DNA of 64,000 bases from Streptomyces soli (GCF_003999195.1 NZ_RJVR01000331.1:1-64000), one strand, 5' to 3'. Counted from the first letter of the stretch, positions 44,338 through 53,343 are shown. Translations and numbers: made by a program. The notes: generated by a model not told the origin, from the letters alone.

Positions 44338-46380
44338 TCAGGGCAGGTTCACCGTGGTGAGACTGCTTGCCGGAACGCCGGCCAGTGCGCCTTCGATGGC
44401 ACTGCGCCAGATCGGTCCGGCCAGGGTGCCGCCGAAGGCTTGGCCGACTACGGTGCCGCCGATGCTCTGGCCATCCAGGTCCTGGGGGCTGACCGAATCG
44501 CTGACGACGGTCGCACCGGAGAGTTCGGGGGTGTAGCCGACGAACCAGACCTGCTTGCTCGCGTCCGTGGTGCCGGTCTTGCCGGCGCTGTCACGGTCGG
44601 TGAGGCCGGCGGGCTTGCCGGTGCCGTCCTGGACGACGCCCTTGAGGATGGTGGTGATCGTGTCGGCGGTCGTCGGAGACATGACCTGCGTGCAGCCGGC
44701 CTGTGGGACGGGCAGGTTCTTCCGGTCCGGTGTGGTCACCGAGGTGATGGCGGTCGGGGCGCAGTAGGTGCCGTGGTTGGCGAACGTGGCGTAGACGTTC
44801 GCCATCTCCAGCGGGGTGAGGTCGTTGCTGCCCAGCGTCATGGACGGGACCACGCTGAGCTTCTCGCCGCCCGCCTGTGCGGTGATGCCGAGTTTGTTGG
44901 TCATGGTCGCCACGTTGCACAGGCCCGCGTCCGCCTCCAGTTGCGCGAAATAGGTGTTGACCGACTGGGCCATGGCGGCCGGCATCGCGAACGGGCCGAC
45001 CAGCGATTTGCTGTCGTTGTGCACCGCGCCACCCTTCGGATATCGGCCGCCCGCGCAGTCCGTCATGGCGGGCCACGGCATGGTGTAGGGGGACGGATAG
45101 GTCTGCGAAGGCTGGATCCCGTTCTCGATGGCCGCTGCGGCTACGATCGGCTTGAAGGTGGATCCGGTCGGAAAGCCCAGGCCGCCGCCCATCGCGGTGC
45201 CGACGTTCAGATTGATCTCGGTCTGGTGCGTGCCGACGCCGTACGGACGGCTCTGCCCCATGGCGATGATGTTGCCGGTGCCAGGCTGCACCAGCGTCAT
45301 GGCGGTGGCGGCCTTGTCGGAGGCGTACACGTGAGAGGTGACCGACTGCTGCAGGGCGCTCTGCGCCTTCGGGTCCAGCGTGGTGTGGATCTGTAGGCCG
45401 CCCCGGCTCCACAGCGCCTGGCGGACGGCCGCGGTCTTGCCGAAGGCCGGATCGCTGAGGATGGTCTTCTTGACGTAGTCGCAGAAGAAGCCCTCGCCCT
45501 GCTGTGCGGTGATGCAGCCCTGCTGCGGCGTGCTGACCTTGAGTTTGATCGGTGTGCCGATCGCCTTCTTCGCCTGGGCCTGGGTGATGGTGTGGTATTG
45601 GGCCATCTTGCGCAGCACCGTGTCACGGCGCTGCTGGGCGAGGTTCTTGTCCACGATCGGGTCGTAGGCGGACGGCGACTGGACCAGGCCGGCCAGCAGT
45701 GCGGCCTGCGGCAGGGTGAGGTCCTTGGCGTGGACGCTGAAGTAGCGCTCGGCCGCCGCCTCTATCCCGTACGCCTGCTCACCGAAGAAGGTGATGTTCA
45801 GGTAGTTGGTGAGGATCTGGTCCTTGCTGAGCGTCTGCTCCAGCTTGATGGCGTAGCGCAGTTCCTGGATCTTGCGTCCGAGGGTCTGCTGCTGTGCGGC
45901 GAGCACCGCCTGCTGGTTGCTGCCGGCCTGTTCCACGAAGACGTTCTTCACGTACTGCTGGGTCAGCGTGGACGCGCCCTGGGAGACTCCGCCTGTGGCC
46001 GCGTTCGTGTTGAGTGCCCGCAGCACGGCCTTCGGGTCGATCGCTCCGTGCTGGTAGTAGCGGTTGTCCTCGATGTCCACGAGGGCTTTGCGCATGATCG
46101 GGGCTATCTGGTTCTCGGGGACGACGGTCCGGTCGCGGTCGTACACGGTGGCTATCAGGCCGCCGTTGGCGTCGTATATCGAGGAGGCCTGGGACAGCGG
46201 TGGCGCCGTGAGATCCGCCGGGAGGCTGTTGAAATCCTGCACCGCAGATTTGGCGACCAGGCCCAGCGCTCCCACTGAGGGCAGTGCCAGGCCGGCGACG
46301 AGGCCACCGGCCAGGATGCTCAGGACCAGGAGACCAGCGGCGAGCCCGGTCTTCCGTACGGGGGAGCGCTTTTGTGCCAT
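44338..46380 (-). CDS. class A penicillin-binding protein (transglycosylase/transpeptidase)
   Basis: 680 residues from ATG 46380. One N-terminal TM anchor (GLAAGLLVLSILAGGLVAGL), GT51 domain with catalytic Glu104 in IEDNRYYQH and the QGASTLTQQYVKN loop, then transpeptidase motifs STFK 407-410, SVN 473-475 and KTG 601-603. It polymerises and crosslinks peptidoglycan outside the membrane. All catalytic residues are present. It stands alone; the long hairpin at 46479-46517 lies upstream of it. Confidence 0.94.
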   Translation of the reverse strand: MAQKRSPVRKTGLAAGLLVLSILAGGLVAGLALPSVGALGLVAKSAVQDFNSLPADLTAPPLSQASSIYDANGGLIATVYDRDRTVVPENQIAPIMRKALVDIEDNRYYQHGAIDPKAVLRALNTNAATGGVSQGASTLTQQYVKNVFVEQAGSNQQAVLAAQQQTLGRKIQELRYAIKLEQTLSKDQILTNYLNITFFGEQAYGIEAAAERYFSVHAKDLTLPQAALLAGLVQSPSAYDPIVDKNLAQQRRDTVLRKMAQYHTITQAQAKKAIGTPIKLKVSTPQQGCITAQQGEGFFCDYVKKTILSDPAFGKTAAVRQALWSRGGLQIHTTLDPKAQSALQQSVTSHVYASDKAATAMTLVQPGTGNIIAMGQSRPYGVGTHQTEINLNVGTAMGGGLGFPTGSTFKPIVAAAAIENGIQPSQTYPSPYTMPWPAMTDCAGGRYPKGGAVHNDSKSLVGPFAMPAAMAQSVNTYFAQLEADAGLCNVATMTNKLGITAQAGGEKLSVVPSMTLGSNDLTPLEMANVYATFANHGTYCAPTAITSVTTPDRKNLPVPQAGCTQVMSPTTADTITTILKGVVQDGTGKPAGLTDRDSAGKTGTTDASKQVWFVGYTPELSGATVVSDSVSPQDLDGQSIGGTVVGQAFGGTLAGPIWRSAIEGALAGVPASSLTTVNLP

Positions 46381-46478
46381 GGGCCCCACTCTACGTAGCC
46401 CAGATATGAAGACCTTGTGACACCTCCTGGGTCCTTCGTCACACGACCACCGACGGGGGCCGCGTGCCGCGTCGCATG

Positions 46479-46517
46479 CAGCGGTCCGTGGCGCCAACGA
46501 CGCGCCACGGACCGCTG
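46479..46517. terminator. 16-bp perfect hairpin upstream of the PBP gene
   Basis: CAGCGGTCCGTGGCGC (46479-46494) and its exact complement (46502-46517) with a 7-base loop. It follows, on the minus strand, the truncated PPOX-like fragment and a leader GGCTGACCTG..TTTTTACCTCC that also precedes the hairpin at 49224-49256. A terminator inherited from the deleted gene is the simplest reading. Confidence 0.7.
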
Positions 46518-46541
46518 GACGGAGGTAAAAAGCAGGTCAGC

Positions 46542-46649
46542 CTACGTCGCGACCCAGAGATCGACGTCGCTCTCCAGTTTCGCGCGAGTGTCCCGCAGCC
46601 TCTCCTCAAGTCCACGCGGCGGCGCGCCCGTCGTGCTTCCTCCAGTCAC
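46542..46649 (-). pseudogene. N-terminal stub of a PPOX-class (pyridoxamine oxidase-like) gene
   Basis: 35 codons from GTG 46649 to TAG 46542. LEERLRDTRAKLESDVDLWV is the start of the FMN/F420 split-barrel family that normally continues ATAD..G.P for ~150 residues. Here TAG follows DLWVAT and then the terminator leader, so an internal deletion fused the 5' end of the gene to its terminator. Confidence 0.5.
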
Positions 46650-46988
46650 TTCGTGGAGAGCCCTTCCTTACAGGGGACGGGCTCCGTCGGTCATCGGTCG
46701 GTTCACCGGGGCCGCGGGCTTCGCGGACGCCACGGCCTCCAGCGCCCTGATGGCCTCGCGCACACCGCCCTCTCGTGGGCCCTGTGGACCACGAAGCGTA
46801 CGTATGTACGTATTCGCTCGGCGGTGACAGTACCCGAATCCCATGGCCGGCGAGGCGCGCGGTGCACTCGGTCCGAGTGACGATGGTGGTCGGCCGCGGC
46901 GGGCGCATCAGCTCGGCACCCGGCACCGCCCCGAGCCCGGCGGCTGTTTCGTGATCGGCGACCAGGCAGGGCAGGCAGCAGTGACACA

Positions 46989-47615
46989 TCAGGGCGTGGG
47001 TGCCGGCGATGCGGCCTCCCATGCAAACCCGTCCGGGTCGGTGAAAGGCCCGGCATCGCCACCGATCATGAGCCGGTGCGATCCGGTGCCGTCGGGAGAG
47101 ACGCCGGCGTCCTTGGCAAGGGCACGGCGCCTGTACAGCGCCAGCTTGACGGGACTCGACCCAGCAGCGAACTCGACGTACATGCGGCCGAAGCTCTTCG
47201 CCACGGCAAGGCCTTGGTCGACGTAGAACCGCTTGCTCGCGGCCACGTCTGCGACTCCCAGCAGGAGCACGATCTCGTCGACCCGCCGGGTGGCAGGGCC
47301 GGTGTCCTTCTTCGCCGAGGTCGCGACCTTCCAGATCGTCCCGTCCGGGGCTTGTACGACACCGCCGTAGCCCCAGAGCGACTTCGCGGCAGGCTTCAGC
47401 GGCGTGGCGCCGGCGTCGAGGGCGGCGTCGATGAGGCTGTTGACGGTGGCCGGCTGGGACACCGTGAGCGCCAGCGTGAACCCGCGGAAGCCGGTTGTGG
47501 GTGCCTCCAAGGCCCGCAGGCGTATCTGCGTGTCCAAACCGAAGGCGGCGGTGTAGAAGCGTTTGGCGGCCGTGGGGTCGGCCACGTCGAGGGTGACGGA
47601 TTCGATGGATGCCAT
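46989..47615 (-). CDS. two-module VOC-family protein (glyoxalase/bleomycin-resistance fold)
   Basis: 208 residues from ATG 47615. Two VOC halves: MASIESVTLDVADPTAAKRF.. and VDEIVLLLGVADVAASKRFY.., the second ending DPDGFAWE. Such proteins bind metals or sequester small molecules. It begins 5 bp after the stop of the AraC regulator and so forms a two-gene operon with it. Confidence 0.88.
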   Translation of the reverse strand: MASIESVTLDVADPTAAKRFYTAAFGLDTQIRLRALEAPTTGFRGFTLALTVSQPATVNSLIDAALDAGATPLKPAAKSLWGYGGVVQAPDGTIWKVATSAKKDTGPATRRVDEIVLLLGVADVAASKRFYVDQGLAVAKSFGRMYVEFAAGSSPVKLALYRRRALAKDAGVSPDGTGSHRLMIGGDAGPFTDPDGFAWEAASPAPTP

Positions 47616-47620
47616 GGCCG

Positions 47621-48085
47621 TCACGCTAGTTGCGGCTCGGTGACCGGCGCTTCTTGATTCCTGATCGGTCTTGTCACCTGCTTTGCCACACACGGCGGCA
47701 TCCCCGCCGCAGCGCCCGTTGCGCGGCGCCGGTAGGCGCTGGGCGGCATGCCGACCAGCTCGGTGAAGCGGGTGCTGAAGGTGCCCAGCGATGAGCAGCC
47801 GACCGCGAAGCAGACCTCGGTGACGCTGAGGTCGCCACGACGCAGCAGCGCCGTCGCGCGCTCGATGCGACGCGTCATCAGGTACGCGTACGGCGACTCG
47901 CCGTAGGCCAGCCGGAACTGGCGGCTGAGGTGCCCGGCGGACATGTTCACGCCGCGGGCGAGCGCCTCGACGTTCAGCGGCTGCGCGTACTCCCGGTCGA
48001 TCCGGTCGCGGACGCGGCGCAGTCGCGCGAGGTCGCTCAGGCGCTGCGCCGCGGTGCGTGCGCGCCCCCACGAGGGGTGACACAT
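47621..48085 (-). CDS. AraC-family regulator (DNA-binding domain only)
   Basis: 154 residues from ATG 48085, fixed by AAGGAG 6 bp upstream. Two HTH motifs: LNVEALARGVNMSAGHLSRQ and LSVTEVCFAVGCSSLGTFST, then FTELVGMPPSAYR. No ligand domain. It likely controls the VOC gene it is coupled to. The frame continues upstream into a UvrA-like fragment, which is not part of this gene. Confidence 0.9.
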   Translation of the reverse strand: MCHPSWGRARTAAQRLSDLARLRRVRDRIDREYAQPLNVEALARGVNMSAGHLSRQFRLAYGESPYAYLMTRRIERATALLRRGDLSVTEVCFAVGCSSLGTFSTRFTELVGMPPSAYRRRATGAAAGMPPCVAKQVTRPIRNQEAPVTEPQLA

Positions 48086-48117
48086 GAGAGAACTCCTTTT
48101 CATCGATGTCCGCGAGC

Positions 48118-48409
48118 ACCTGGGTTGCATGCCGAGGTAGGCGGCGAGGTGCTCGGTGGCGATGACCGGCTTGCCGGAGTCGACGAGCCGGTCGAGCAGG
48201 CCGAGCAACTGCTCGACGGCGGCGGGATGGAGGCCGGTGCTCGGCTCGGCGAGGATGTAGACGCCGCCCTTGTGGGAAGCAGGCGTGCGCGCCTCGGCCT
48301 CGGCGGCCGACATCGCGAGCACCTCTGCGATGGTGCGGCCGCCGAGGGGGTGGTCGAGGACAGCGGCCTGGAAGCGCTGGCCGCCGTATTCTCGCAGGTG
48401 GTCGCGACG
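48118..48409 (-). pseudogene. UvrA-like ATPase C-terminal fragment
   Basis: The frame reads ...GGRTIAEVLAMS.. and GGVYILAEPSTGLHPAAVEQ then LLGLLDRLVDSGKPVIATEH. This is the Walker B and H-loop region of UvrA-type ABC ATPases (usually VYVLDEPTTGLH). The Walker B Asp is Ala (LAEPS) and the domain breaks off at LAAYLG. No Walker A or N-terminal part exists nearby. Confidence 0.7.
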
Positions 48410-48443
48410 CCGGCCATCATGGCCGAATCGATGACCGGACGGC

Positions 48444-48854
48444 TCAGCGAAGCTCCTGGATGCGGACCAGGTTGCCCGCGGGATCGCGGAAGGCGCAGTC
48501 GCGGATGCCGTACGGCTGGTCGGTCGGCTCCTGGACGACCTCGGCGTCGCCGGCCTGCACCTTCTCGAAAGTGCCGTCGAGGTCCCGGGTGGCCAGCAGG
48601 ATCCAGCCGTAGGTACCCTTGGCCATCATCTCGACGATGGTGCGGCGCTCGTCCTCGGTGACCCCAGGGTCGGCGGCCGGCGGCGCCAGGAGGATGGACG
48701 TGCCGGGCTGCCCGACGGGGCCGACCGTGATCCAGCGCATCTTGCCCTGTCCGACGTCGCTGCGGACCTCGAAGCCGAGGGCGTCGCGGTAGAAAGCCAG
48801 GGACGCGTCCGGGTCGTCATGCGGGAGGAAGCTCGTGTGAATGGTGATGTCCAT
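48444..48854 (-). CDS. VOC-family protein (single module)
   Basis: 136 residues from ATG 48854. SFLPHDDPDASLAFYRDALG start, DPAGNLVRIQEL end, TVGPVGQPGTSILLAPP core: a glyoxalase-like fold typical of small-molecule resistance or epimerase-like proteins. The longer frame upstream is the AraC remnant region in another frame and is excluded. It repeats the AraC-then-VOC layout of the neighbouring operon. Confidence 0.88.
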   Translation of the reverse strand: MDITIHTSFLPHDDPDASLAFYRDALGFEVRSDVGQGKMRWITVGPVGQPGTSILLAPPAADPGVTEDERRTIVEMMAKGTYGWILLATRDLDGTFEKVQAGDAEVVQEPTDQPYGIRDCAFRDPAGNLVRIQELR

Positions 48855-48859
48855 GACGA

Positions 48860-48970
48860 TCATGCTAGGTGCGCCTCCGTGACCCGCGCTTCTCGATTCC
48901 TGATCGATCTGGCCACCTGTTTCGCCACACACGGTCGCATCCCCGACGTCGCGCGCACCGCCTGGCGCCG
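48860..48970 (-). pseudogene. C-terminal remnant of a second AraC regulator
   Basis: 36 codons ending at TGA 48860. RRQAVRATSGMRPCVAKQVA.. aligns with the end of the intact AraC protein (RRRATGAAAGMPPCVAKQVT..). At DNA level 48878-48975 and 47637-47730 are clearly related. The HTH domains are gone. It sits 5 bp upstream of the second VOC start, as in the intact operon. Confidence 0.7.
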
Positions 48971-49006
48971 CGTCGCCCAGGATCTCCTCAACCGTCTCCC
49001 GGGTGA

Positions 49007-49162
49007 TCACAAGCCGGGAAACGCCTCCTCCGCAGCCATCAGTCGCCGGTTCAGCTCCGCGTTCTGCTCCCGGGTGCGCTCCACCCGCTCCCGGGCCGTA
49101 GCCTCCCGACCAGACAGCTTCTCCCACTGCCGACACAATCGCTGTGGGGTACAGCGAAACAC
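49007..49162 (-). other. short coiled-coil open frame
   Basis: 51 codons from GTG 49162 to TGA 49007. VFRCTPQRLCRQWEKLSGRE then a heptad-like RVERTREQNAELNRRLMAAEE. No family recognised; it could be the tail of a lost regulator or recombinase accessory. Located between the AraC remnant and the 49224 hairpin. Confidence 0.3.
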
Positions 49163-49223
49163 GGAGACGTCGGCCGCTGGGTATGTTCTTGCTTTTCGAC
49201 GGGAACTGGCCCCGACCCGAAAG

Positions 49224-49256
49224 GGTCCGCGTCGAGCGTACAGCACGACGCGGACC
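49224..49256 (-). terminator. hairpin terminator after the TesB-like fragment
   Basis: GGTCCGCGTCG (49224-49234) pairs perfectly with CGACGCGGACC (49246-49256). It lies 26 bp after the stop of the TesB-like fragment on the minus strand. The connecting leader is shared with 46518-46545. Confidence 0.7.
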
Positions 49257-49281
49257 GTCCGGCTGGAGGTGAAAGACCAGG

Positions 49282-49503
49282 TCAGCCGACCTTTCGGAAC
49301 AGTCCCTCCTGCATCACGGAGACCAGCAGTTGGCCCTGGCGGTCGTAGATCTGGCCACGGGCAAGCCCACGCGCTCCCGTCGCGATCGGTGATTCCTGCT
49401 GGTAGAGGAACCACTCGTCGGCCCGGAAGGGGCGGTGGAAGCACATCGCGTGAGCGCCGACAGTGGCTGCGATTATGGTTCTGGCCTGCTCTTTTTCTGT
49501 CAT
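49282..49503 (-). pseudogene. acyl-CoA thioesterase II (TesB-like) C-terminal fragment
   Basis: From about ATG 49503 to TGA 49282. AHAMCFHRPFRADEWFLYQQ, then ESPIATGARGLARGQIYDRQ and SVMQEGLFR, is the second hot-dog domain of TesB-type thioesterases. The first ~200 residues are missing; upstream sequence belongs to the GH36 3' end. Not expected to be active. Confidence 0.75.
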
Positions 49504-49532
49504 GAAGCGTTCCGCGTCGGGTACCCGGCACG

Positions 49533-51794
49533 CTATGGGCACACTTTGGTGATTCTGCCCATGCCGTCCGAGCAAGCTCTACGCGACCCCTGTTCCGGCG
49601 AACCCGCAGGACATTCCTCCCGCCGCACCTCGATCAGCAAAGCCTGCCCGGGGTTGAGGGTCGGCATGGGTACTCCGGCGACTGCCAGCACGGCCCCCGG
49701 CAGTTCGATCCAGCCCTGTACCGCTTCGGTGAGCCAGGCCGGGCTGCTGGTCTGGTGGAAGGAGGGCAGGCCGAGGTCGGTGCGTACCCGTACCTGGTAG
49801 CGGGTGTCGGCGGCGAGTCCGGGCAGGCGTACCCGTCCTGACTGGCCTTCGGGTGAAGTCGTCAGGCGCGCCCAGCAGTAGAGGGCGGCCGACCCGTCGT
49901 GGGCGACCACGCCGTGCAGCAGCCGGGCCTCGTCCTCCAGGTCGGCGCGGACCGTACGCCCGCCGTGCAGCAGGGGGCGCAGTTCGCGGTAGAGCGCGGT
50001 CCAGGCGGTGAGCCGGGCCAGCTCCTCGGGCAGGCACAGGGTGATGTCCTGCTCGATGCCGGGGTGCCCGAACAGCGCGGTGGTCAGCCGAAAGGCGTCG
50101 GAGCTGTTCCGGGCGGTGGTGTGGCTGGGCGAGGGGCCGAAGTGGGCGCCGATCAGCTCGGGCGGCAGGAGTTGGGCCGTCCAGCGCTGGATGGACTGGC
50201 GTTCCACGGGGTCGTTGCAGTCCGAGGCCCACACCCGGTCGGTCCTGGCGAGGATGCCCAGGTCGATCCGGCCGCCGCCGCTGGCGCAGCTCTCGATCTC
50301 CAGACCGGGATGGCGTTCCTTGAGCGCGTCCAGCAGCCGGTAGAGGGCGTCCACCTGTGCGTGCGCGGCTGGGCGGTCGTCGGTGCCGTGTACCGCCTCG
50401 TGCAGCTCGCGGTTGTGGTCCCACTTCAGGAACGCGATGCCGTACGTGTCGACGAGCCTGTCGAGGGACTTGAGCAGGTACGTGAACACCTCGGGGTTGG
50501 CGACGTCCAGAGCGTGCTGGTTGCGGGCGGAGGGGCCGACGCCCGCGGCCGGGCCGAGCACCCAGTCGGGGTGCTCGCGGGCCAGGTCGGAGTCGCGGTT
50601 GACCATCTCCGGCTCGACCCACAGCCCGAAGTCCATGCCGAGGGCGCGTACGTGGTCCACCAGCGGGCCCAGCCCGTCCGGCCAGACGCCGGGATCGACC
50701 GTCCAGTCGCCGAGCCCGGCGTTGTCCGCGCGGCGACCGGAGAACCAGCCGTCGTCCAGCACGAAGCGCTCGACGCCGACCTCGGCGGCCCGGTCGGCCA
50801 GCCGCAGCAGCCGGTCGAGGTCGTGGTCGAAGTAGACGGCCTCCCAGCTGTTGAGGACGAGAGGGCGGGGCGCGGACGGGTGGTTGGGCCGGCCCCGCAT
50901 CAAGGTGTGGAAGCGGTCGGCGAGGCCGTCGAGTCCTTCGGCGGACCAGGCGAAGTGGCAGGCCGGGGTGCGGTAGGTCTGACCGGGCGCGAGGCGGATC
51001 TCGCCCGCCCGCAGCAACTCGCCACCGCCGAGTACGGAGGCGTGGGTGCCCGCGCCTTCCGGGAGCTGCTCGACGAGGTAGCGCTGGTCGCCGCTCCAGC
51101 CGACGTGCACCCCCCACACCTCGCCGGCGCCGAAGCCGAAGCCGGGCACGCCGACGGCGAGCAGGTAGGGCGAGTCGAGGCCCGGCTTGCCGCGCCGCAC
51201 CTCGCGGGAGTGGACGCCGTGGGCGATGGTCCGCCGCTGGGGCGAACGTTCCCGGCTCCACTTGCCGGTGAAGTCGAGGATCTCGGTGGCGCGTCGGGGC
51301 AACGGCAGAAGCGTGAGGACCTGCGCGAGGTCGTACGGCGCCGGATCGCCCTCGGTACGGCGGGTGATTCCCGAGGTGACGGAGAGAACCCCGGAGGGGT
51401 CCAGCGTGTAGGTGAGGGTGATGTCGAGGTCGGAGGAAGCGTCGGTCAATTCGACCTGTATCTCGCCACTGCCGTCCGACTCCTGACGATAGGTCGTGCC
51501 GGTCGTAGTGAGCCGGGGGGCGGCAGCGGTGCCCGCGAGGTGGCCGTGGTGGGCGGGGGTGCCCGACCAGCCGTCGGCCTCGGTGGGCCACACGGTGAAG
51601 TGGCGAGGGACGTCCACGGAGTTGTTGAGAATCGCGGGCTCGGCGGTCAGGCTCAGCGCTGCGAAGTCCGCGTCGGTCAGCTCGCCGAGGTCCGCGCCCC
51701 AGTGGAGGACTCTGGGCACCGGCTCGGTGAGTTCCACGGCGAAGCAGGTGCCGGCCGCGCGCAGGGAGATGATCCGCGCGGGGGTGGTGGGCAT
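49533..51794 (-). CDS. alpha-galactosidase, glycoside hydrolase family 36
   Basis: 753 residues, no signal peptide, so cytoplasmic. N-terminal beta-sandwich, (beta/alpha)8 domain from ~310 with NSWEAVYFDHD and VLDDGWFSGRR, nucleophile Asp459 in FLKWDHNRE, acid/base Asp525 in ASDCNDPVERQ. It hydrolyses alpha-galactosides imported by the neighbouring ABC system. Last gene of the operon, 80 bp after the SBP. The final ~25 residues (after LLIEVRREE) are non-conserved and probably reflect the deletion junction with the TesB remnant. Confidence 0.93.
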   Translation of the reverse strand: MPTTPARIISLRAAGTCFAVELTEPVPRVLHWGADLGELTDADFAALSLTAEPAILNNSVDVPRHFTVWPTEADGWSGTPAHHGHLAGTAAAPRLTTTGTTYRQESDGSGEIQVELTDASSDLDITLTYTLDPSGVLSVTSGITRRTEGDPAPYDLAQVLTLLPLPRRATEILDFTGKWSRERSPQRRTIAHGVHSREVRRGKPGLDSPYLLAVGVPGFGFGAGEVWGVHVGWSGDQRYLVEQLPEGAGTHASVLGGGELLRAGEIRLAPGQTYRTPACHFAWSAEGLDGLADRFHTLMRGRPNHPSAPRPLVLNSWEAVYFDHDLDRLLRLADRAAEVGVERFVLDDGWFSGRRADNAGLGDWTVDPGVWPDGLGPLVDHVRALGMDFGLWVEPEMVNRDSDLAREHPDWVLGPAAGVGPSARNQHALDVANPEVFTYLLKSLDRLVDTYGIAFLKWDHNRELHEAVHGTDDRPAAHAQVDALYRLLDALKERHPGLEIESCASGGGRIDLGILARTDRVWASDCNDPVERQSIQRWTAQLLPPELIGAHFGPSPSHTTARNSSDAFRLTTALFGHPGIEQDITLCLPEELARLTAWTALYRELRPLLHGGRTVRADLEDEARLLHGVVAHDGSAALYCWARLTTSPEGQSGRVRLPGLAADTRYQVRVRTDLGLPSFHQTSSPAWLTEAVQGWIELPGAVLAVAGVPMPTLNPGQALLIEVRREECPAGSPEQGSRRACSDGMGRITKVCP

Positions 51795-51874
51795 GGAGAG
51801 ACCTTTCCTGATCCGCGGCCGGACGTGCGGTGGGTAGGCACCTCCGGCCGCAGAACGTCAACAGACGCGGTGCG

Positions 51875-53239
51875 TCAGTTCTTCTGGGTGAGTACGGTGT
51901 GGCTCTGGCTCTGCATCTGTGCGAAGACGCTGTCGCTCTTCTGACCGGAGAAGTACGCCTCGAACAGCGGCTCGACCGCGGCCTGCAGGGCCGCACCGTT
52001 GTGGAGGTCAGGGGCCGGGTAGAGGATCTTGTTCTTGAGCATGTCGGTGAACACCGACAGATCGATGCCCTGGGTCTTGAGAGCCTTCGCGGAGGCGTCC
52101 ATGGAAGCGGGGATGGACGGGAGGAAGGTGCCGGTCGTCGACGCCTTGGACTGGCAGGTTTCCGAACCCATGTAGGAGACCCACTTCCAGGTCAGGTCGG
52201 GGTTCTTGGTGCCGGCCCAGATGTTGTTGCCATTGGAGTTGCTCATCACGGAGCGGGTCTTGCCGTCGGGGCCGAGTGGGGTGGGGGCGATGCCGACCTT
52301 GAGGTTCGGGATCTTGGCGAGGGTGGATGCCTCCCAGGAGCCGCTGGTCTCCATGGCGACCTTGCCGGAGGAGATCAGGTCGATGTCCGAGGCGACGGTC
52401 GACCCGAGCTTGGGCGCGTACCCCTTGTTCACCAGGGTACGGATCCAGTCCATCGTCTTCACGAACTGCGGGTCGTTGTAGTTCAGGGATGTGGGCCAGC
52501 TCCCGTTGTTGGTCAGCCGCCAGCCGGTGGTGGAGATGAAGGGGCTCCAGGTGGTCTGGCCCAGGAAGTCCTTGGCCGCCATCTGGCCGAAGCCGTACGT
52601 CTTGATGTGGTTCTTGTCGAAGCCGGGCTGGTCGCCGCGGCGGCCGCTGGTGTCCACTGTCAGGTGGGCGATCATCTTGCCGATGGTGCCGCCGTCGTCG
52701 GGGTTCCAGTTGAGCGTCTCGACCTGCTGCTGGGTGTAGCCCGCCTTGGCGAGCATGTCGGCGTTGTAGAACAGGCCGGCCGCGGCCCAGTCCAGCGGCA
52801 GGCCGTACTGCTTGCCGTCGGTGTACTTCCACGAGTCCACCCCGACGGAGAAGCGGGACAGGTCGAAGTTGTCCTTCTTGATGTAGCTGTCCAGCGGCAG
52901 CAACTGGTTCTGGTCGGCGTACTGCTGGAGGTACGTGACGCTGTCCTGGAAGGCGTCGGGCGCGTTGCCCGCGACGAACCCGGCGGTGAGCTTCGTGAAG
53001 TAGTCCGTGACGCCGTACTGCGAGATCTTCACGGTCACGCCGGGGTTGGCCTTCTCGAAGTCCGTCGCGCAGACCTTGTACGCGGCGGCCTGCTTGTCGT
53101 CCCAGGTCCACCAGTTGACGGTCTTGGAGCCGGAGGCGGAGCTGGAGCTGCTGCCGGAGCAGGCCGAGACCACGGCGGCCAGGGTGAGGGCAGCGCCCAG
53201 CGTCACGACCTTGCGAACTCTCGTCATTTCTTCTTTCAC
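51875..53239 (-). CDS. sugar ABC transporter solute-binding lipoprotein (family 1)
   Basis: 454 residues. Signal peptide VRKVVTLGAALTLAAVVSAC with acylated Cys27, Ser-rich spacer, then the type 1 sugar SBP pattern (VNWWTWDDKQAAAYK at the start, SGKVAMETSGSWEAS in the middle). It delivers an oligosaccharide to the MalF/MalG-type permeases encoded upstream in the operon. The usual order SBP-first is reversed here. Confidence 0.92.
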   Translation of the reverse strand: MKEEMTRVRKVVTLGAALTLAAVVSACSGSSSSSASGSKTVNWWTWDDKQAAAYKVCATDFEKANPGVTVKISQYGVTDYFTKLTAGFVAGNAPDAFQDSVTYLQQYADQNQLLPLDSYIKKDNFDLSRFSVGVDSWKYTDGKQYGLPLDWAAAGLFYNADMLAKAGYTQQQVETLNWNPDDGGTIGKMIAHLTVDTSGRRGDQPGFDKNHIKTYGFGQMAAKDFLGQTTWSPFISTTGWRLTNNGSWPTSLNYNDPQFVKTMDWIRTLVNKGYAPKLGSTVASDIDLISSGKVAMETSGSWEASTLAKIPNLKVGIAPTPLGPDGKTRSVMSNSNGNNIWAGTKNPDLTWKWVSYMGSETCQSKASTTGTFLPSIPASMDASAKALKTQGIDLSVFTDMLKNKILYPAPDLHNGAALQAAVEPLFEAYFSGQKSDSVFAQMQSQSHTVLTQKN

Positions 53240-53343
53240 TTTCTTTGAGTGGGTCGACTGTCCAGAAGAGCGGTGAGGAGGTCAGCGCACTGGACGGCCT
53301 TTGGGCGGCTCTGGGCCTGTGCCCTGGATCAGGGCGTCGAAGG

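Noticed and set aside
46606-47022. 138-codon minus ORF with a Cys-rich start (MCHCCLPCLVADHE)
   Set aside because: The middle looks mildly protein-like, but it overlaps the PPOX stub and the VOC 3' end, has no family match and no good RBS; too weak to call.
48444-49136. Extended N-terminus of the second VOC gene
   Set aside because: The added 93 residues overlap the AraC remnant in a different frame and have no VOC character; ATG 48854 gives a normal-length protein.
49579-51996. 805-codon minus ORF and 681-codon plus ORF over GH36
   Set aside because: Alternate frames of the GH36 gene, Arg/Pro-rich, crossing the GH36-SBP boundary.
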